Assembly: GCA_944470555.2 (NCBI GenBank)
Contig: OX104127.1
Span: forward strand, 28,163,661-28,227,660
Reading direction: 5' to 3'
DNA: 64,000 nt
From: Heterobilharzia americana
Lineage: Eukaryota; Platyhelminthes; Trematoda; Strigeidida; Schistosomatidae
The translations under genes were made by a program, and so were the position numbers. The notes under the pieces are model-generated. The model searched no databases. It worked only from the letters and a program-made list of their open reading frames with translations, and was not told the origin of the DNA. Numbering within the stretch: the first letter of the stretch is position 1; every line of letters starts with the position of its first letter. Shown here piece by piece: positions 35,986 through 47,856 of the stretch.

Positions 35986-37394
35986 ATTTCAATTTATTAA
36001 CTTCATGTTCTGTTCAATATTCTTTCATTTCAATACATTTTACTTTTACGCTTCACAGATAAGTTTGAGATTAATATTTTCAGAAAGGTCAACATATTTA
36101 GATGCTTCTGGTAGATTCACTCAGTGGTCGTCAGTTTCAATACAGTTCTAGATATGCAAATTACTACAGAATACCACGCTTGCAATCATACAAAACGTGA
36201 CGTGTAAAAAGTTATCAATTCTCTTGAAAGCAAAATGCTTATCATTTTGTTGCTCATCAAGGCTGTATTCATTTATGCCAATTTGTGGCTATGTAGATAA
36301 AAATTTCGTTGTAGATAATAAAATAATTAAATCTAATCTCCGAATTCACAAGGCATTCTTTTGGTTCTTAATTGTAATCTATACTATAAATGAATACAAC
36401 GTTGAATTCAAGTAATATGCTGATCTATACATTTTGCACACTAAGAAAAAGATATCTAACTCAAATTTATGAGTAATTTTAATGATGATGATAACTTTAT
36501 AAAAAATGCTTTAACTGATTTCCATAAACTATGCAATGCATTACATGAAATCATTATTCTATACTAACTGTGACAGAAAATACCCTACCATTGTTTATTG
36601 AATTCATTTTACAGTTTTAGGTATTTTACTTATTCAACAAAACGTTTTATAGATACTGCTGATAAGAAAACTACACATCTTATTTTGTCATCGCTTCATT
36701 AAAAGGGACCGACTTACGAGGTTTGTTACGATCTATAATAAATTATTATGAATTCTGAATGGAAAGGCAATATAACCCACACTGTAAGCAAATTTCCACT
36801 ATGTAACTTATTCTGAATAATCATGACAAACTAAATTTTCTTTCAACCTGTAATAAGAAGCTGCCAAAAGTTGTAACTGAAAATGTTTAACTGGTGATGA
36901 ACACTAACTAATCCCTAATAGTGAAGATACTTTGATGATCTAATGTCATGAACTTTCATCACATAAAATAACTTGGCTACTTATTAGGTGAATGTTTTCA
37001 CTTAAAGACAAGAAGCAGCTAGTTTATTCCAGATTGTCGGTATGACAGACTATTTTTACTCACCTCGTAATAACAAAAAATTTTGAACTTATCTACTCAT
37101 ATTCCAATATCAAATTACGCTGTTACTTCTTCATTTAACTAAAAAATTTTGATATCTGTGTAATATGTCTTTTTAGTCTGAAAAAATTTCTAATTAGACT
37201 ATAGTTTTTTTATTTTTCTTTCGCTGAATCTGAACTGTTTACTTGAATCAAAATTAATTGGACTTCAGAAACCTATGTAAATGTTTGACAAGAAGCCTAT
37301 GGATAATAATGATGATATTAGAAAGGCTTTTAACTATGTTATATGAAATTTATATAAGGGGCTAAATGTTTTACGCATATAAATGTCTTATTCA

Positions 37395-37560
37395 CCTTGG
37401 TGATTAGTAGTGGCTTCAAGAACTCGCGTTTTGTCCTGTTTCAGACTGGCCAGTTAGATATATCTGCGCCCTGGTGAATGATGTTTTTCCCACTGAGACT
37501 TGAGCCTAGTATCAATCGCTTCAAACGCCGAAGCGTAAGCCAACAGACTACCGGGTAAAA
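37395..37560 (-). repeat. Sm-alpha-type hammerhead SINE, decayed
   Basis: Minus-strand A box near 37531-37556, B box near 37496-37509 (GGCTCAAGTCTC) and hammerhead relic 37424-37459 (CTGGCCA, stem GTCTG.../CAGGAC, AAAAC). Core residues are mutated; inactive. Confidence 0.75.
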
Positions 37561-38096
37561 AAAAGCCGCGTTAATTTGACATTAAAAATGTATTGTTGAT
37601 ATAAACTATCTAACATGATTGCCATGCAAACTAAATGGATGAAACTAATGACTGTTCATATTTTAATATTCTTATTCGTGTTTTCGGTTCAAACGAAGCA
37701 TAAAAGGTGTTACTTGATTTTAATTGCTGTTTTTATTTCTTATCGTTAAGTTGTTTGGCACAAGCAGTTTATTTCGTGTATTGACAGTACTATAAACAGA
37801 CTGAGCTATTCCTATTCACTTTCTGCACTGCTAAAGTTAATTTTTAAACATTCTGGTATGTAACAATTGAAATGAATTATAAGTTGTAGTTTCAAAGAAT
37901 CTATAAGGATTCATTGTGTTTATGTCATTTGCTAATGAAATATGTTTCCAGCGATATTTCTAATAACAAAGTGATCACATTAACGTGCGGCTACTTCCTC
38001 AGAGATATGAGTGCCAGATGCTACTACCTCTCAAAGTATATTCATTACAAAGTATGCAAAGTGCAAAATAAATACAATTCTTGCTGAAGACTATAA

Positions 38097-38262
38097 GCAA
38101 ACAGGTTGGCATCGCCTGAAAAAGATCAGTGTTTTATCCTACTTGAGGCTCTTCAGCTGGACATACCTGTCTGCCAGTCAGTGATGCTGTTCCATTAAGA
38201 CTCAAACTGCAGACCTGTCGCTTTAAACGCCAAGGCGTTATCCACTACGCAGGTCACTGAGT
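38097..38262 (-). repeat. Sm-alpha-type hammerhead SINE, decayed
   Basis: Minus-strand A box near 38235-38257 (CTGCGTAGTGGATAACGCC) and B box near 38195-38210 (GTTTGAGTCTTAA). The hammerhead relic at 38129-38162 has CCAG, CTGAAGA and AAAAC in place of GAAAC. It still matches the core CTGANGA, but the second core element is mutated. Confidence 0.78.
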
Positions 38263-38324
38263 CACGGTAGTCACCTTTTATGCGAAAAGTATAGTTTATA
38301 TGATGTTGCTTATATTACCTTGTC

Positions 38325-38750
38325 GTTGACTGAACCAAACTGATCGGTTTTCTTTGCTATATTGCCTACTCCGCGGAAGTCCTATTATTGCCTGTATTTT
38401 CAATTTTGATAATAATGATGATTACTAGCTGGTAGTGGATTCTAGGACGCGCACAAAAAGCAACATAGTATAAGATATACCCGTTCGACAAGAAGTAGCT
38501 AACACAACTCCATGACCTAGTAGATAACGCTTTGACATTTGGAGCCATCGGTCTTGAGTAGGGACAATGTCACCTACATCCGGCTAAAAAGTCACAAATA
38601 GTAAGAAATACGGGTCCTGAGTTCCACTGCTGGTCACTATCCATCATTAATATCAAAAAAATACAGACAATAAGGAGGAATCTGCACAGGAGCCCATATG
38701 CTAGTCGACACAGATCAATTCAATCCAATCAGCAACAGGATTATACAAGC
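38325..38750. repeat. Fold-back Sm-alpha SINE pair
   Basis: The right unit (+) has an A-box relic near 38514-38530 (CCTAGTAGATAACGC), a B-box relic near 38551, a hammerhead relic near 38578-38640 and a tail to 38750. The left unit is only a minus-strand tail (38325-38455). The two tails form an imperfect inverted repeat of about 130 bp (shared TATTGTCTGTATTTT / TATTGCCTGTATTTT block). Same head-to-head design as 33715-34262 but from the other SINE subfamily. Confidence 0.78.
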
Positions 38751-39167
38751 AACATCACATAGTTAACTTTTTTATGTGTGTTCATCAGTCTTGATTTTGA
38801 AAGATGCAGATTTTTATACGCCAAACTTTGAACCACATAAATGGTACTGAGATAGAAACCTAGAAAACCTTTTTTATGGTTGTGTGCAGAAATTATCATT
38901 GATATTTTAAATTCCTTAACAATAACAGTGTGCGTGTGTGTCACAAGGTGTCAAAGCAAAAAGTTGAAATAGATAATGATTTCCCGTTATTAGATTAAAC
39001 GGGGTTCGTAACCAACTATTTTGTTTATTTTCAAGTGTCGTGTCTTTTGTCACAATTCTTAACTTACCAAATAAAAATTTAAAAAAATCTGATGTTTTAT
39101 GAGCCAAATGAAAGAAGGGTTACTTAATGGTGTCATGTTGGAATAAGAAGTGAAATGAAAAGCATTC

Positions 39168-39330
39168 AGCTCACTTGTACACGTCTGTTCAGTAGGTAAT
39201 GAACCATACCTATTACGGGAGGGCTAGTGATACCACTTGGCTCCCCAAACCCAGGTATTCCCTGCAGAGCTTGAACCCGTAACCCAGTGGTTGGAATTCA
39301 CCTCTTTAAACCACTGAGCCATAGCCCTAG
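39168..39330 (-). repeat. tRNA-derived SINE with intact A and B boxes
   Basis: Minus-strand A box TATGGCTCAGTGGTTTA at 39309-39323 and B box GGGTTCAAGCTC at 39267-39278, both close to pol III consensus with normal spacing. The body (GGGAATACCTGGGTTTGGGG and onward) shares nothing obvious with the hammerhead SINEs. Could be a third SINE family; not a functional tRNA because no acceptor stem or anticodon arm forms around it. Confidence 0.7.
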
Positions 39331-39842
39331 ATGAAAGAGTAAATAAGATGCTTTTTGTCCGAAATATGATGATACACTTGGGACTTACTAAAAAATACTG
39401 CATGTGAAGAAAAGCACATTTAAAATTATTTGATGAACAACAGCTTTTAAGACTAATAGGAATTCACTGACCATTTAACAAGGTTAATTTGTGTTGTATT
39501 TACACTAAACAAGACATTTGTTTATTTTTTATAGAAATACGATCCAACAAACTCAGTTTTCAATTGTTTCCTTTAGCATTACATCCAAAACACTGAGGAA
39601 GGATCTTTACTGATATGAGTTCCACGTGACTTCACATTCCAAAATGACTAATATTACTAATAACTAGTATGATACAGCCCTATTATCACTCATGTTTAGT
39701 GTCAAACGGTTGTATTACTTCCAGCTTTCTGCTTATCACAGTATGTTGGTTTCTATTCCCTATTGTGATTAATTTTTCCCTCACATCAAAATTGTAAGTT
39801 TTAATCTTCATTCAACTTGATCTTTGTTAACAGAATATCGTG

Positions 39843-40000
39843 CCCCAGTATCTTAGTGGATACCTCTATGATGTTTGAAGCTAACGATACTGGGTTTGAG
39901 TCTCGGGAACAACACTACTCACTGAAATCTGGGTACATCCAATTCACAAGTTCAAAATGGGACAAAACGCGCGTTCCGGGCTCCTCTGCTAGTCATGAAT
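39843..40000 (+). repeat. Sm-alpha-type hammerhead SINE, decayed
   Basis: A box near 39849-39864 (GTATCTTAGTGGATAC) and B box near 39891-39906 (TGGGTTTGAGTCTCGG). The hammerhead relic near 39940-39976 keeps a GGGAC stem half and AAAACGCGCG but has lost CTGANGA. The tail CTCTGCTAGTCATGAATA resembles the Sm-alpha 3' region. Confidence 0.78.
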
Positions 40001-40765
40001 ATAGTAGATGAATATAATATCCAAAGGCAGTAAGACAAAAATGTGTAGGTTGCTATTATACCATTCAGAAGAATGAAATTGCTGAAAAAGTATCTTCTCT
40101 GAACTTCTCGTTTTCCCCAATATCATACAATATGCTTATCAATGATATCACATAAAAGTCTTAAGGCAGTGAAACATTATTAAAAATTGAGATGAGTACA
40201 AACGGAAATCTTATGAGTAAAAGTCGACTGTATAAATTTTCATGTAAACTAGTATGATTTCGATTCAATTTTGATTCAACCTGAAGGTGAACAATTTCAC
40301 TTTTCGGTAAAATTTTGTATTTTTTTAATGATTAAAGTTGTGTGAAGAAAAACCGAATATAAGGTCAACAAAAGTAAAATCATGACAATGTATATGAGTC
40401 TAAAAACAATTTACTGAGTACTGAGGGCTGGCCCAGATAAATGGCTTGCATAATGGTCCAATGAACGGATATAATAGATCTGCATGGATACATATTGGTA
40501 AATAAACATAAAGTAGAACATTTTAACACGAAGATGAAAAATAATTATGCCAACAGGAATATAAAAACTATTCATTCAGAAATTCTTCTTCCTCTCTTTT
40601 CAAAATAAACCCAGAAGAATAAGAAACAAAATTCACAAAATGAAAAAACCTGTTCACGTATAACATGGAGTATACAAAAATAGCCATGGCTGTATAAAAA
40701 AGTTGATGTTTTGAAAATAGAAAATGATAGCAGAAAAATATTTTTTGGTATTAGTTAATAATATA

Positions 40766-41075
40766 TTTATCTTTTCTACTTCAGTTATAGAAAAATGTCT
40801 TGATCTTACTCCCTTCGAGGGGTTTGACCAAACCCTGTAGGGAATTTTGAATGAGCCCTAAAAAGGTGTTAGGTGGCCTGAGTTCATGAGATATTCCGTT
40901 GTTGAACTGAAGATACATTCCAGAGCTCATTCGAAATTCTCTACAGGGTTCGATCAAACAACTCCAAGGGAATATGATAAACGGATTTATCTATAGCTGA
41001 AGTAGCAGACATCCAGAAGTTCGAACCAGCGTTATGCGTTCAAAAAAAGCACGTCTAACCTTTATCTTTTCTACT
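40766..41075. repeat. Palindromic insertion with 15-bp target-site duplication
   Basis: TTTATCTTTTCTACT occurs at 40766-40780 and again at 41061-41075. Between them two imperfect inverted arms of about 90 bp (about 40777-40860 and 40930-41016) share CTACTTCAG..ATAGA and AAACCCTGTAG.GAATTT..A blocks. A B-box-like AGTTCGAACCAGC (41018-41031) and an A-run (CAAAAAAAG) lie before the right duplication. Reads as a retroposed fold-back SINE. Confidence 0.72.
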
Positions 41076-41439
41076 CTTTATCGGTGGATATTAAATGTGA
41101 ATAAAAGCTTTTATTCCTGAAGAAAATGTCCAAGTATAACATATTTTTAGATCTATGACATTCGTTAAGATGACTTGAAAGTCCATCATAGGGAGTTAAT
41201 TTTAAAGTTAGGACTCCATTTTACTTCTAATGAAGATTCATAGAAGTTAAATCATTCACTTACTATTCAGTATTCTTTTCCTTCGCAGTATAAGTTGCAT
41301 ATCAGTTCAAAATTAGAATTATTCACGAGTTGTAGAATTCAGTTCATATTCGCTTACAAAATCGTGGTTTCCTGCAAATGAAAATTAGTTGTGTCTTTTT
41401 TTAAAGATGCTACTCGGAAGTATCAGCTTGCACTTAAAG

Positions 41440-41570
41440 CATAGGTTACTACTTTCTCATGTGCTGTCGGTGTGGTCGATCACTTGTGCGAATAACGTAC
41501 ATCCAGCTCACAATTTCTAAATAAGATGGAATATGCGTCCTGAATTCGACTGGAACCCATCAACGCATGA
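41440..41570 (+). repeat. Sm-alpha-type hammerhead SINE relic
   Basis: CGTACATCCAGCTCACAATT near 41497 followed by AAATAAGATGGAATATGCGT and CCTGAATTCGACTGG follows the Sm-alpha hammerhead and tail order, but every core element is mutated. tRNA boxes not convincing. Confidence 0.6.
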
Positions 41571-43064
41571 CACATTTCATTAGTGTGAACAGCAAATTAA
41601 AAGTTATTCTGTTAGTAGAATTCACTTACAGGTAGTCCATGCTACCTACGTTAAGAAGAGAATGACATTTTGAAGTTAAACTAGGTAAAAAAATGTTTTC
41701 AAATTCACTTATTTTTCATAATCACAAGAAAGCTAATCAACTTTTTACACTTATGTATTCAACTGGTTTTTAGTGTTTTACAATATACCATCCTTTGCAA
41801 ACTCTGCAGATATATATGGAGTTTACACTTCAAAACCCTTTTTTGCTTTTCACTTTCAACCAGTGTAGTCTTTTCATGGAGTAAATAGCTACATAATAGC
41901 TATAAAATCATTAATCCTTATTTTGAAATCTTCATTAGAAAATACACTAACTATATAAGAAACTGAAAACTAAACAATCCGCACACTTAAAGGCGTAGGC
42001 AGTTGATGAAAATTAGGCATATGCTGTTACATTGTTGTCAAGACAGTGTGACAAACAAAACTTTCTTTCAAAATTAGAAATTAAAGAAAGCCGAAAATCA
42101 GTCTGGACATATATGGACATTCACTGAACCTGAGCTGGTATTTATCATAGATGGAATTGTATGGTTGTTTTAACACCTGACGGGAATAATAAGTTCATAA
42201 TGTTAATATTAATTATTACACATAAATATATCACTGACATTTCATTATCGTTTAAACCACTACCAAACTTTCTAGCCTTCTTACTACTTGAAAAATATGA
42301 TTTAACCTATTACTTTTTGATATCCATTCAAGCAGTTTTTCTCTAATATGGTAAGAAGGAAAGGATTATTTTAGGACTATTGTGTTACTCCATATTGATT
42401 ATATTATTCCAGGCGTCTGAAATATTCACTTCACTTATACAGGTATCTAGAAGTACTGGAAATTAATTAACCTACAGATAACTACATTTAAGTTTATCAG
42501 GTCATATTTCGACAATAGTATTTACAAAAATATATGTGAACAAGAAAGCGTTAGTCTTCCGTAGATGAATGTGAACCTAGTTACGCACTTTTAACTAAGT
42601 AATCTGAAGTATGAATAACAAAGGTGTACATGATTTTTTATTCGAATTACTACATTTGTTCAGTTCATTTTGAAACACAGACGCAAAACATACAGGGATA
42701 TTTTTTTATGTAAAAACAATTTCTTTTTCATCTTCAGTTTGAATTATATGACGACGACAGACACTCTACGCTTGATTCAGCAAGTAGCATATTTTCTATT
42801 GGTCGTTTAACTTTGTTTAGTTCCAGTATGCCAGTATGTGATGAATATCAATTTAAAATCAACAAATCTTCACAAATCTCCAGAGTGAATTACTGTTCAG
42901 TCCTCGCTCGTTCTTGATATGGTTCGAGATGAAATGTCCTGAAAACCTATAACAAGTAGTGACCAGTGGGGTAAACCAAATCAGATATGAGGAGGAATAT
43001 TCAGCGGGTAGTATTTGACGTAGGGCGCATTATATTGCAAATTGACAGAACTAAGGAAATAAAC

Positions 43065-43262
43065 GTCACTGGATTCTGAACTTTTGGATCAATGATAACT
43101 TGCTGTTCTCCGAGCCTGAAGGCTCCGGGTTCTGTACCTCGCAGTATGATAAGTTTGTGCTGCTGAGGAGTCTCATGTTGAGACGAAACGGCAATTCAGT
43201 GGTCACAGGTTTTCAACGGTTCTGTGAGGGATATCAGTCCGCTATGAATATCAACATGAATT
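43065..43262 (+). repeat. Hammerhead SINE (subfamily 2) with best-preserved ribozyme core
   Basis: B-box-like CCGGGTTCTGTACCTC near 43126-43140 and a weak A box near 43086-43100. The hammerhead at 43163-43189 is described separately. The tail ATATCAGTCCGCTATGAATA matches the subfamily-2 terminus. No target-site duplication found. Confidence 0.8.
43157..43205 (+). ncRNA. Hammerhead ribozyme, intact core
   Basis: CTGAGGA (43163-43169, fits CTGANGA), stem II GTCTC (43170-43174) with GAGAC (43180-43184) around ATGTT, then GAAAC (43185-43189). Stem I can form partly between upstream GTGCTG and downstream CAGTGG. Where sister copies have CTA before stem I, this copy has CAA, so the NUH cleavage triplet may be lost unless AUU is used. 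Among the copies here it alone keeps every core and stem II base. Confidence 0.7.
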
Positions 43263-43604
43263 TAATCGTTTGAACGTATATTAGCAAGGTGATTTTTGTA
43301 TGGTATACTGTACCTAATTGATGTAACAAGTAAAGAAATTCTTACAATACAAATTAATCGTGAGAGCCTTCTGAAATTATCATGTTTGCTATGATTGATG
43401 AATGTTTCTCAGAAAGCGAGGAACTTCAGTTAGTTGATTGTTTTCGTATACAGTGATTTTATTTCGTCAGAAATTAATAGTGTCATTAATTAAAGTAGTT
43501 GATCTCTCTGATAAATTTAAACAGTGTAATGAAAAGACGAAGATTATCTGAAGCATGTGAAATATTAGCGCTGTACATCATTCCCAGTTAATCCAGACAA
43601 CTGT

Positions 43605-44231
43605 GTGACGAAAGTATCATCCGTTCAGTTCTCCGTTCTTGATAAAGAGGTGCTCTCTCTTGGGTTCACTTTTTCTGTCTCTCAAAAACAAAAATCTGAC
43701 TTAACGACTGATCCTCAATTTGAAAACCTTTATGATCAACTAAGCTCACTTGTCTCAACTTTTCCAGACAATCAGAACTGGCTTAGAGCTAAATTAGTAG
43801 ACGTCGCTCTTGGGTTTTATAATCCTGGTCTAGGATAGAAAAACACCTGAACCAGTGAGCACTTCAAAGCACTCAAAGGATTACGAAATAACTCTGATAT
43901 TGTTATACTAAAACCCGATAAAGGATCGGGTGTGGTTATTATGAACCTATCTGATCATAAAAGTAATATGTTATCCATTCTTTCTGATGAAACCAAATTT
44001 ACATCAGACGTTCCCTCTGAAGGAACACTTAAACTTAAAGGCAGAGTAAATTCCATGAATTTAATTGTCAAAAACCTATGTGATCTGAACATCCACATCT
44101 ATATGGGTCATCTAAAATTCATTAACCTGACAGGCCGCTGCGCTCAATATTGTCCGCGTCAGTCACCCATATATAATCTACCTAAATGGTTGGCAAAGCT
44201 CTTGAATCCTGTCACAGGCCATTTATGTTAG
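43605..44231 (+). pseudogene. PLE N-terminal region, frameshifted
   Basis: Two frames. 43605-43838 has DKEVLSLGFTFSVSQKQKSD and WLRAKLVDVALGFYN, typical of the region before the RT. 43932-44231 opens with VVIMNLSDHKSNMLSILSDE, preceded in the same frame by the ILKPDKGSG block, and ends in a segment that departs from the family (GRCAQYCPRQSP). The intervening 43839-43868 holds a stop. No start codon can be assigned to the original protein. Confidence 0.7.
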
Positions 44232-44690
44232 TCCTCTCTGGAAGATACATTTGACCTTACTGACTGTTTAAATGACATTAATATTAAGGAAAAGACTACA
44301 GTTCTTTTAGCAGTCTTATATTCCCTATCCCCCTTAAGTTTTTAAAAGGTTTGTTATTATTACTATATACTGATAAAGTTGAATTCACGTTTGAGGGTGA
44401 ACACTTTCAACAGATTGGTAGCGTCGCAATGGATAATCCATTTGGACCGTTGCTAGCCAATGTATACATGTCATATACTGAAAATATAGTTGACGATCTC
44501 ATAGGAAGGGATTCACTTTATAAAAGATATGTCGGTGATGTAATCACTGTGTGAAAAGCCTGATTATGCTATGGGCCTGCTAAAGAAGGTGAACATGGTT
44601 CAGAACCGCATTAGCCTTACTTGTGAACAAGGGGTGAACAACTACCTACCGTTCCAAGACATATTGCTCAATTGACGCGATGATGGCTAG

Positions 44691-45431
44691 ATGAAGAGAT
44701 CAATCTGTAGGAAGCCTACATGCACAGGGCAATATCTTAATTTCCATAGCTATTACTCGGTCCAATATAAACACGGTTTAGTTAGATGCTTATTCAACAG
44801 GGTAAACCACATCTGCACTGATGACATCAAGGGGGAAAAAACCAACTTACTGACGACAACACTGATGCAACACGGCTACCCGTTGAAATTTATCGACAGG
44901 TGCAAAAGTTATGCAACATTGGAAAGTACACAGTGTTCCGTTGCTAAGAAAAATGTCTACATCTCATTACCACCTAGGGGTGATTCACATAGCTTTGTTG
45001 TGAGGAAAAGACTTAGATCAGCCATCTGCAAAACATATTTTCCAGCCGAGGTCATCATTATGGAGGAGACAAATACCATGTTACAGCATAAACCGAAACA
45101 ACATATAAACGATTACATCACATCCAACTTTGTTGAGCAATTTGCATATATGTGTGTACACATATACATAGGAAGGAGTAATCATGATATGCAGTTAAGG
45201 AACGTTGAACGTGTACCTAAGTGTCCTCAAAAACAACTAACCTCAACAGATTCGATAAGTACAGGTGACGAACATCCATCTTCGTCTATCGCTAAACATA
45301 TACTAGAAACTAACCATAAGATAGACATGAAAACGGCCTCTAAAGTACTACATAAAAGTGGTCACAGCCAAATGCTTAAATTTATTGAAGCTCTTGCCAT
45401 CCGTAAATTTAAACCCCCTTTATGTATATAA
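44691..45431 (+). pseudogene. PLE C-terminal RT and GIY-YIG endonuclease region
   Basis: A 246-codon open frame that starts inside the RT C-terminal part: RKPTCTGQYLNFHSYYSVQY at residues 8-27 and HGLVRCLFNRVNHIC near 29-43. It continues through a linker to a degenerate GIY-YIG domain (AYMCVHIYIGRSNHDMQLR near 153-171), then HPSSSIAKHILETNHKIDMK and the family C-terminus KFIEALAIRKFKPPLC. IYIGR keeps the YIG signature, but the residues before it are altered by a CATATA-type expansion. Although open, the frame is cut off from a working RT core upstream. Confidence 0.8.
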
Positions 45432-47642
45432 AAACAATTTGTACTCACGTGGAACCTAACTTGGTAGTATTGGTTTTAATTTTCATACCAACAGTAACGT
45501 GATTAACTTTTTTTCCTTTTCCTCTCCCTTCCTACTTCTATGTTTCCTCGTAACTTCATTGACCCTTTGCGTAAATTTTCACATAAATAGTCTGAAAAAT
45601 ACAAGTGTTATTACTATTTATTGCCATACTTGTTATTCTCCGTTGTTTTGTTGGATCGAATTGTTATTGTTATTTATATGGTACTCGTTGAAAAATAAAC
45701 CCGACTTATTTGTCTGTGTAAATTGCTTAAAACAGGCAGTTAATCATTTGCTACTACTACAATGAATGAAGAACGTATATTAGATATGCGTTACCAGAAA
45801 GACAATAAAGTATGCAGCATATATAATTAAGTCGTCCGAACAATAGGCAATAATGAACAGATGTAAAAAATGCTGTTATTATCGTAAAGTAGCGTAAGAC
45901 TGCTTTTAAACTTCTTTTAGCTTGTATACTTCGAGTAGCTGTTCCCATGAGAATAAGTCGAAGTGGAATCAATTTATAATAGTATCAATACTCATAGTGG
46001 AGTATGTTCTCCACACTAATATAAATGAAAACTTTGGGCACAGTGACAAAATGTAATTCTATATTGAATTTGTATATCTTATATAAAACACAGCAGTACA
46101 TTATTATACATTCGATGAAGTATCGAGCATAAATTGTTGCTTATAGTTAATGTCACTGCAGTCACGCAACTTTCGACGTTTCACTTTGATAGTCTTATCA
46201 CCTTATATTCTTTGTTTTAATGGTAGTAAAATTTTTCATATCTCTGACATCCATGTTGTATCATTCCTTTTCGATTCGATGAACGGAAACTGAGTAATAA
46301 ATGTCTCTCTCCACCTAACTACATTTGACTTATATACTGTATTTTTATCTCATCCCATTGTGTGATTGTGTTAGTGCATGCATCACAATAGCCAAGAATT
46401 CTTCTAGATTACTGGCACTTCTGAAATCTACTATTCTACATCTTTCTAAATTCTTACGTAATTCAATTCGGTGGTGTGTGGGAATTGGTTTATTGATTTC
46501 AGGTTGATGTTACTCATGCACTGAAATCAATTTAATGACCATTGGAAACCTATGTTCTGATAATCCAACTGACCTTGGCCAGCTAGTTTGACCAGTGCAA
46601 TTTACTTCATAGTCATTGCATAGAATTTATTAGATCAAATATTTTTGTTTAATTGGGTATATTGGACTCCCTAACCGATAGAGTTAGTTTGTAGACCTAA
46701 GCGCTAAACAGATTCCAGTCTTGTTAAAAATTCTATGTAAAGCTCCTTATGGTCCTTCTTTGACTGGTAGATAAGATTATCGGAACATTGGAATTTAGTA
46801 AAATGTAGAATAATAGACCAAAAAAGAAACAATAATCTGGGAATAAATCTCGGTAATACAATGCATGCATTAAAATATACTTTACAAACTAACTTCTGAA
46901 TAGTAAGGAAGAAAATGATGAGCATATACACGGAATACAGGTGAAAATTACTAATTGCATGTCTCCGTCGACACAATAAGTATTTATATCTTTCAACAGT
47001 TCATCGAATCTTTTAAAGAAATAGTTTTTTTCTGGTAAAAAGTGACAGATTATCCCTGGCTAGATGTATTTTTCAACATTATCATTAATATGACCATCTG
47101 CTCCATACAAGGATACGAGAACGACTTACAAGTGTCAATCATTCCTGTCAATTTCTGCGGACTTTATATTATTGTATTACGTCTATATGGATACATATAT
47201 ATATACGTATATTCAATCTCATTGTCTTAAGTAGAATGTGAATTTATTCATATGGCCGTATCTTTATAAGTTTTCCGTTCACAAAAACTAATACTGACAA
47301 ACACATATAAGTGATAGATAGATATTGCCTACAAAATGTATAAAATATTACACTTTGCAATCATTCATTAGGGGTGACAGCCATAGAACTGAAGAGAATT
47401 TATTTTTGGCAATTCATCAGAATAAAAGTAAAGGTTCAAGCTGGAGAAGTTCTAAAAATTACTTCCTGTAATCCAGATGACCGTTTAGATGAAACACATC
47501 CGAAGAAAAGAATAAACTGATACATTCATAGATTATTTGATTTGCTGGAAGAATACTTTGTTAATTCATGACTGCAAGCTGCTTAGTACTTTGAAGTAAA
47601 CTAGGTAAAGAGTACTAAGTGACAGTGATTCTAAACCTAGTG
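45432..47642. other. AT-rich spacer after PLE
   Basis: 45432-45770 probably includes PLE 3' non-coding sequence. The rest shows nothing recognised. A short TATACGTATA-like AT cluster is near 47200. Confidence 0.4.
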
Positions 47643-47856
47643 TTATGAATGATATTCAAGATTAGCGCACCAAACTTTCTGGGAACAAAAAATGTTTTTC
47701 CCCCTTAAGACTGAAGAGTTGAACTGAAAAACTTCAGTAGTACAGTAAATGTTGGGAGGGTAAACAAGCTTGTTTTCCAATGAATTATTCATGCCGCACA
47801 GTGAAACAAATAAATACTTTAACCGAAATGTGTGCAGAATAGGAAGCATTTTCTCC

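Larger units (their letters stand above)
43560..45431 (+). mobile_element. Penelope-like element, second family, internally deleted
   Basis: Contains the PLE N-terminal block (frame 43605-43838), ILKPDKGSGVVIMNLSD near 43909-43960, a joined RT segment with VAMDNPFGPLLANVYM (motif B; 44424-44471) and YVGDVIT (motif C; 44529-44549), then RKPTCTGQYLNFHSYYSVQY and a GIY-YIG tail. The segment between about 44300 and 44370, where RT motif A (FDV.SL) should be, is missing or scrambled. Not autonomous. It is clearly different from the 60.8-kb PLE. Confidence 0.87.

Noticed and set aside
33715..43262. CRISPR-like array from the many short repeated motifs
   Set aside because: Units differ in orientation, spacing and subfamily, and there are no regular spacers or cas genes.
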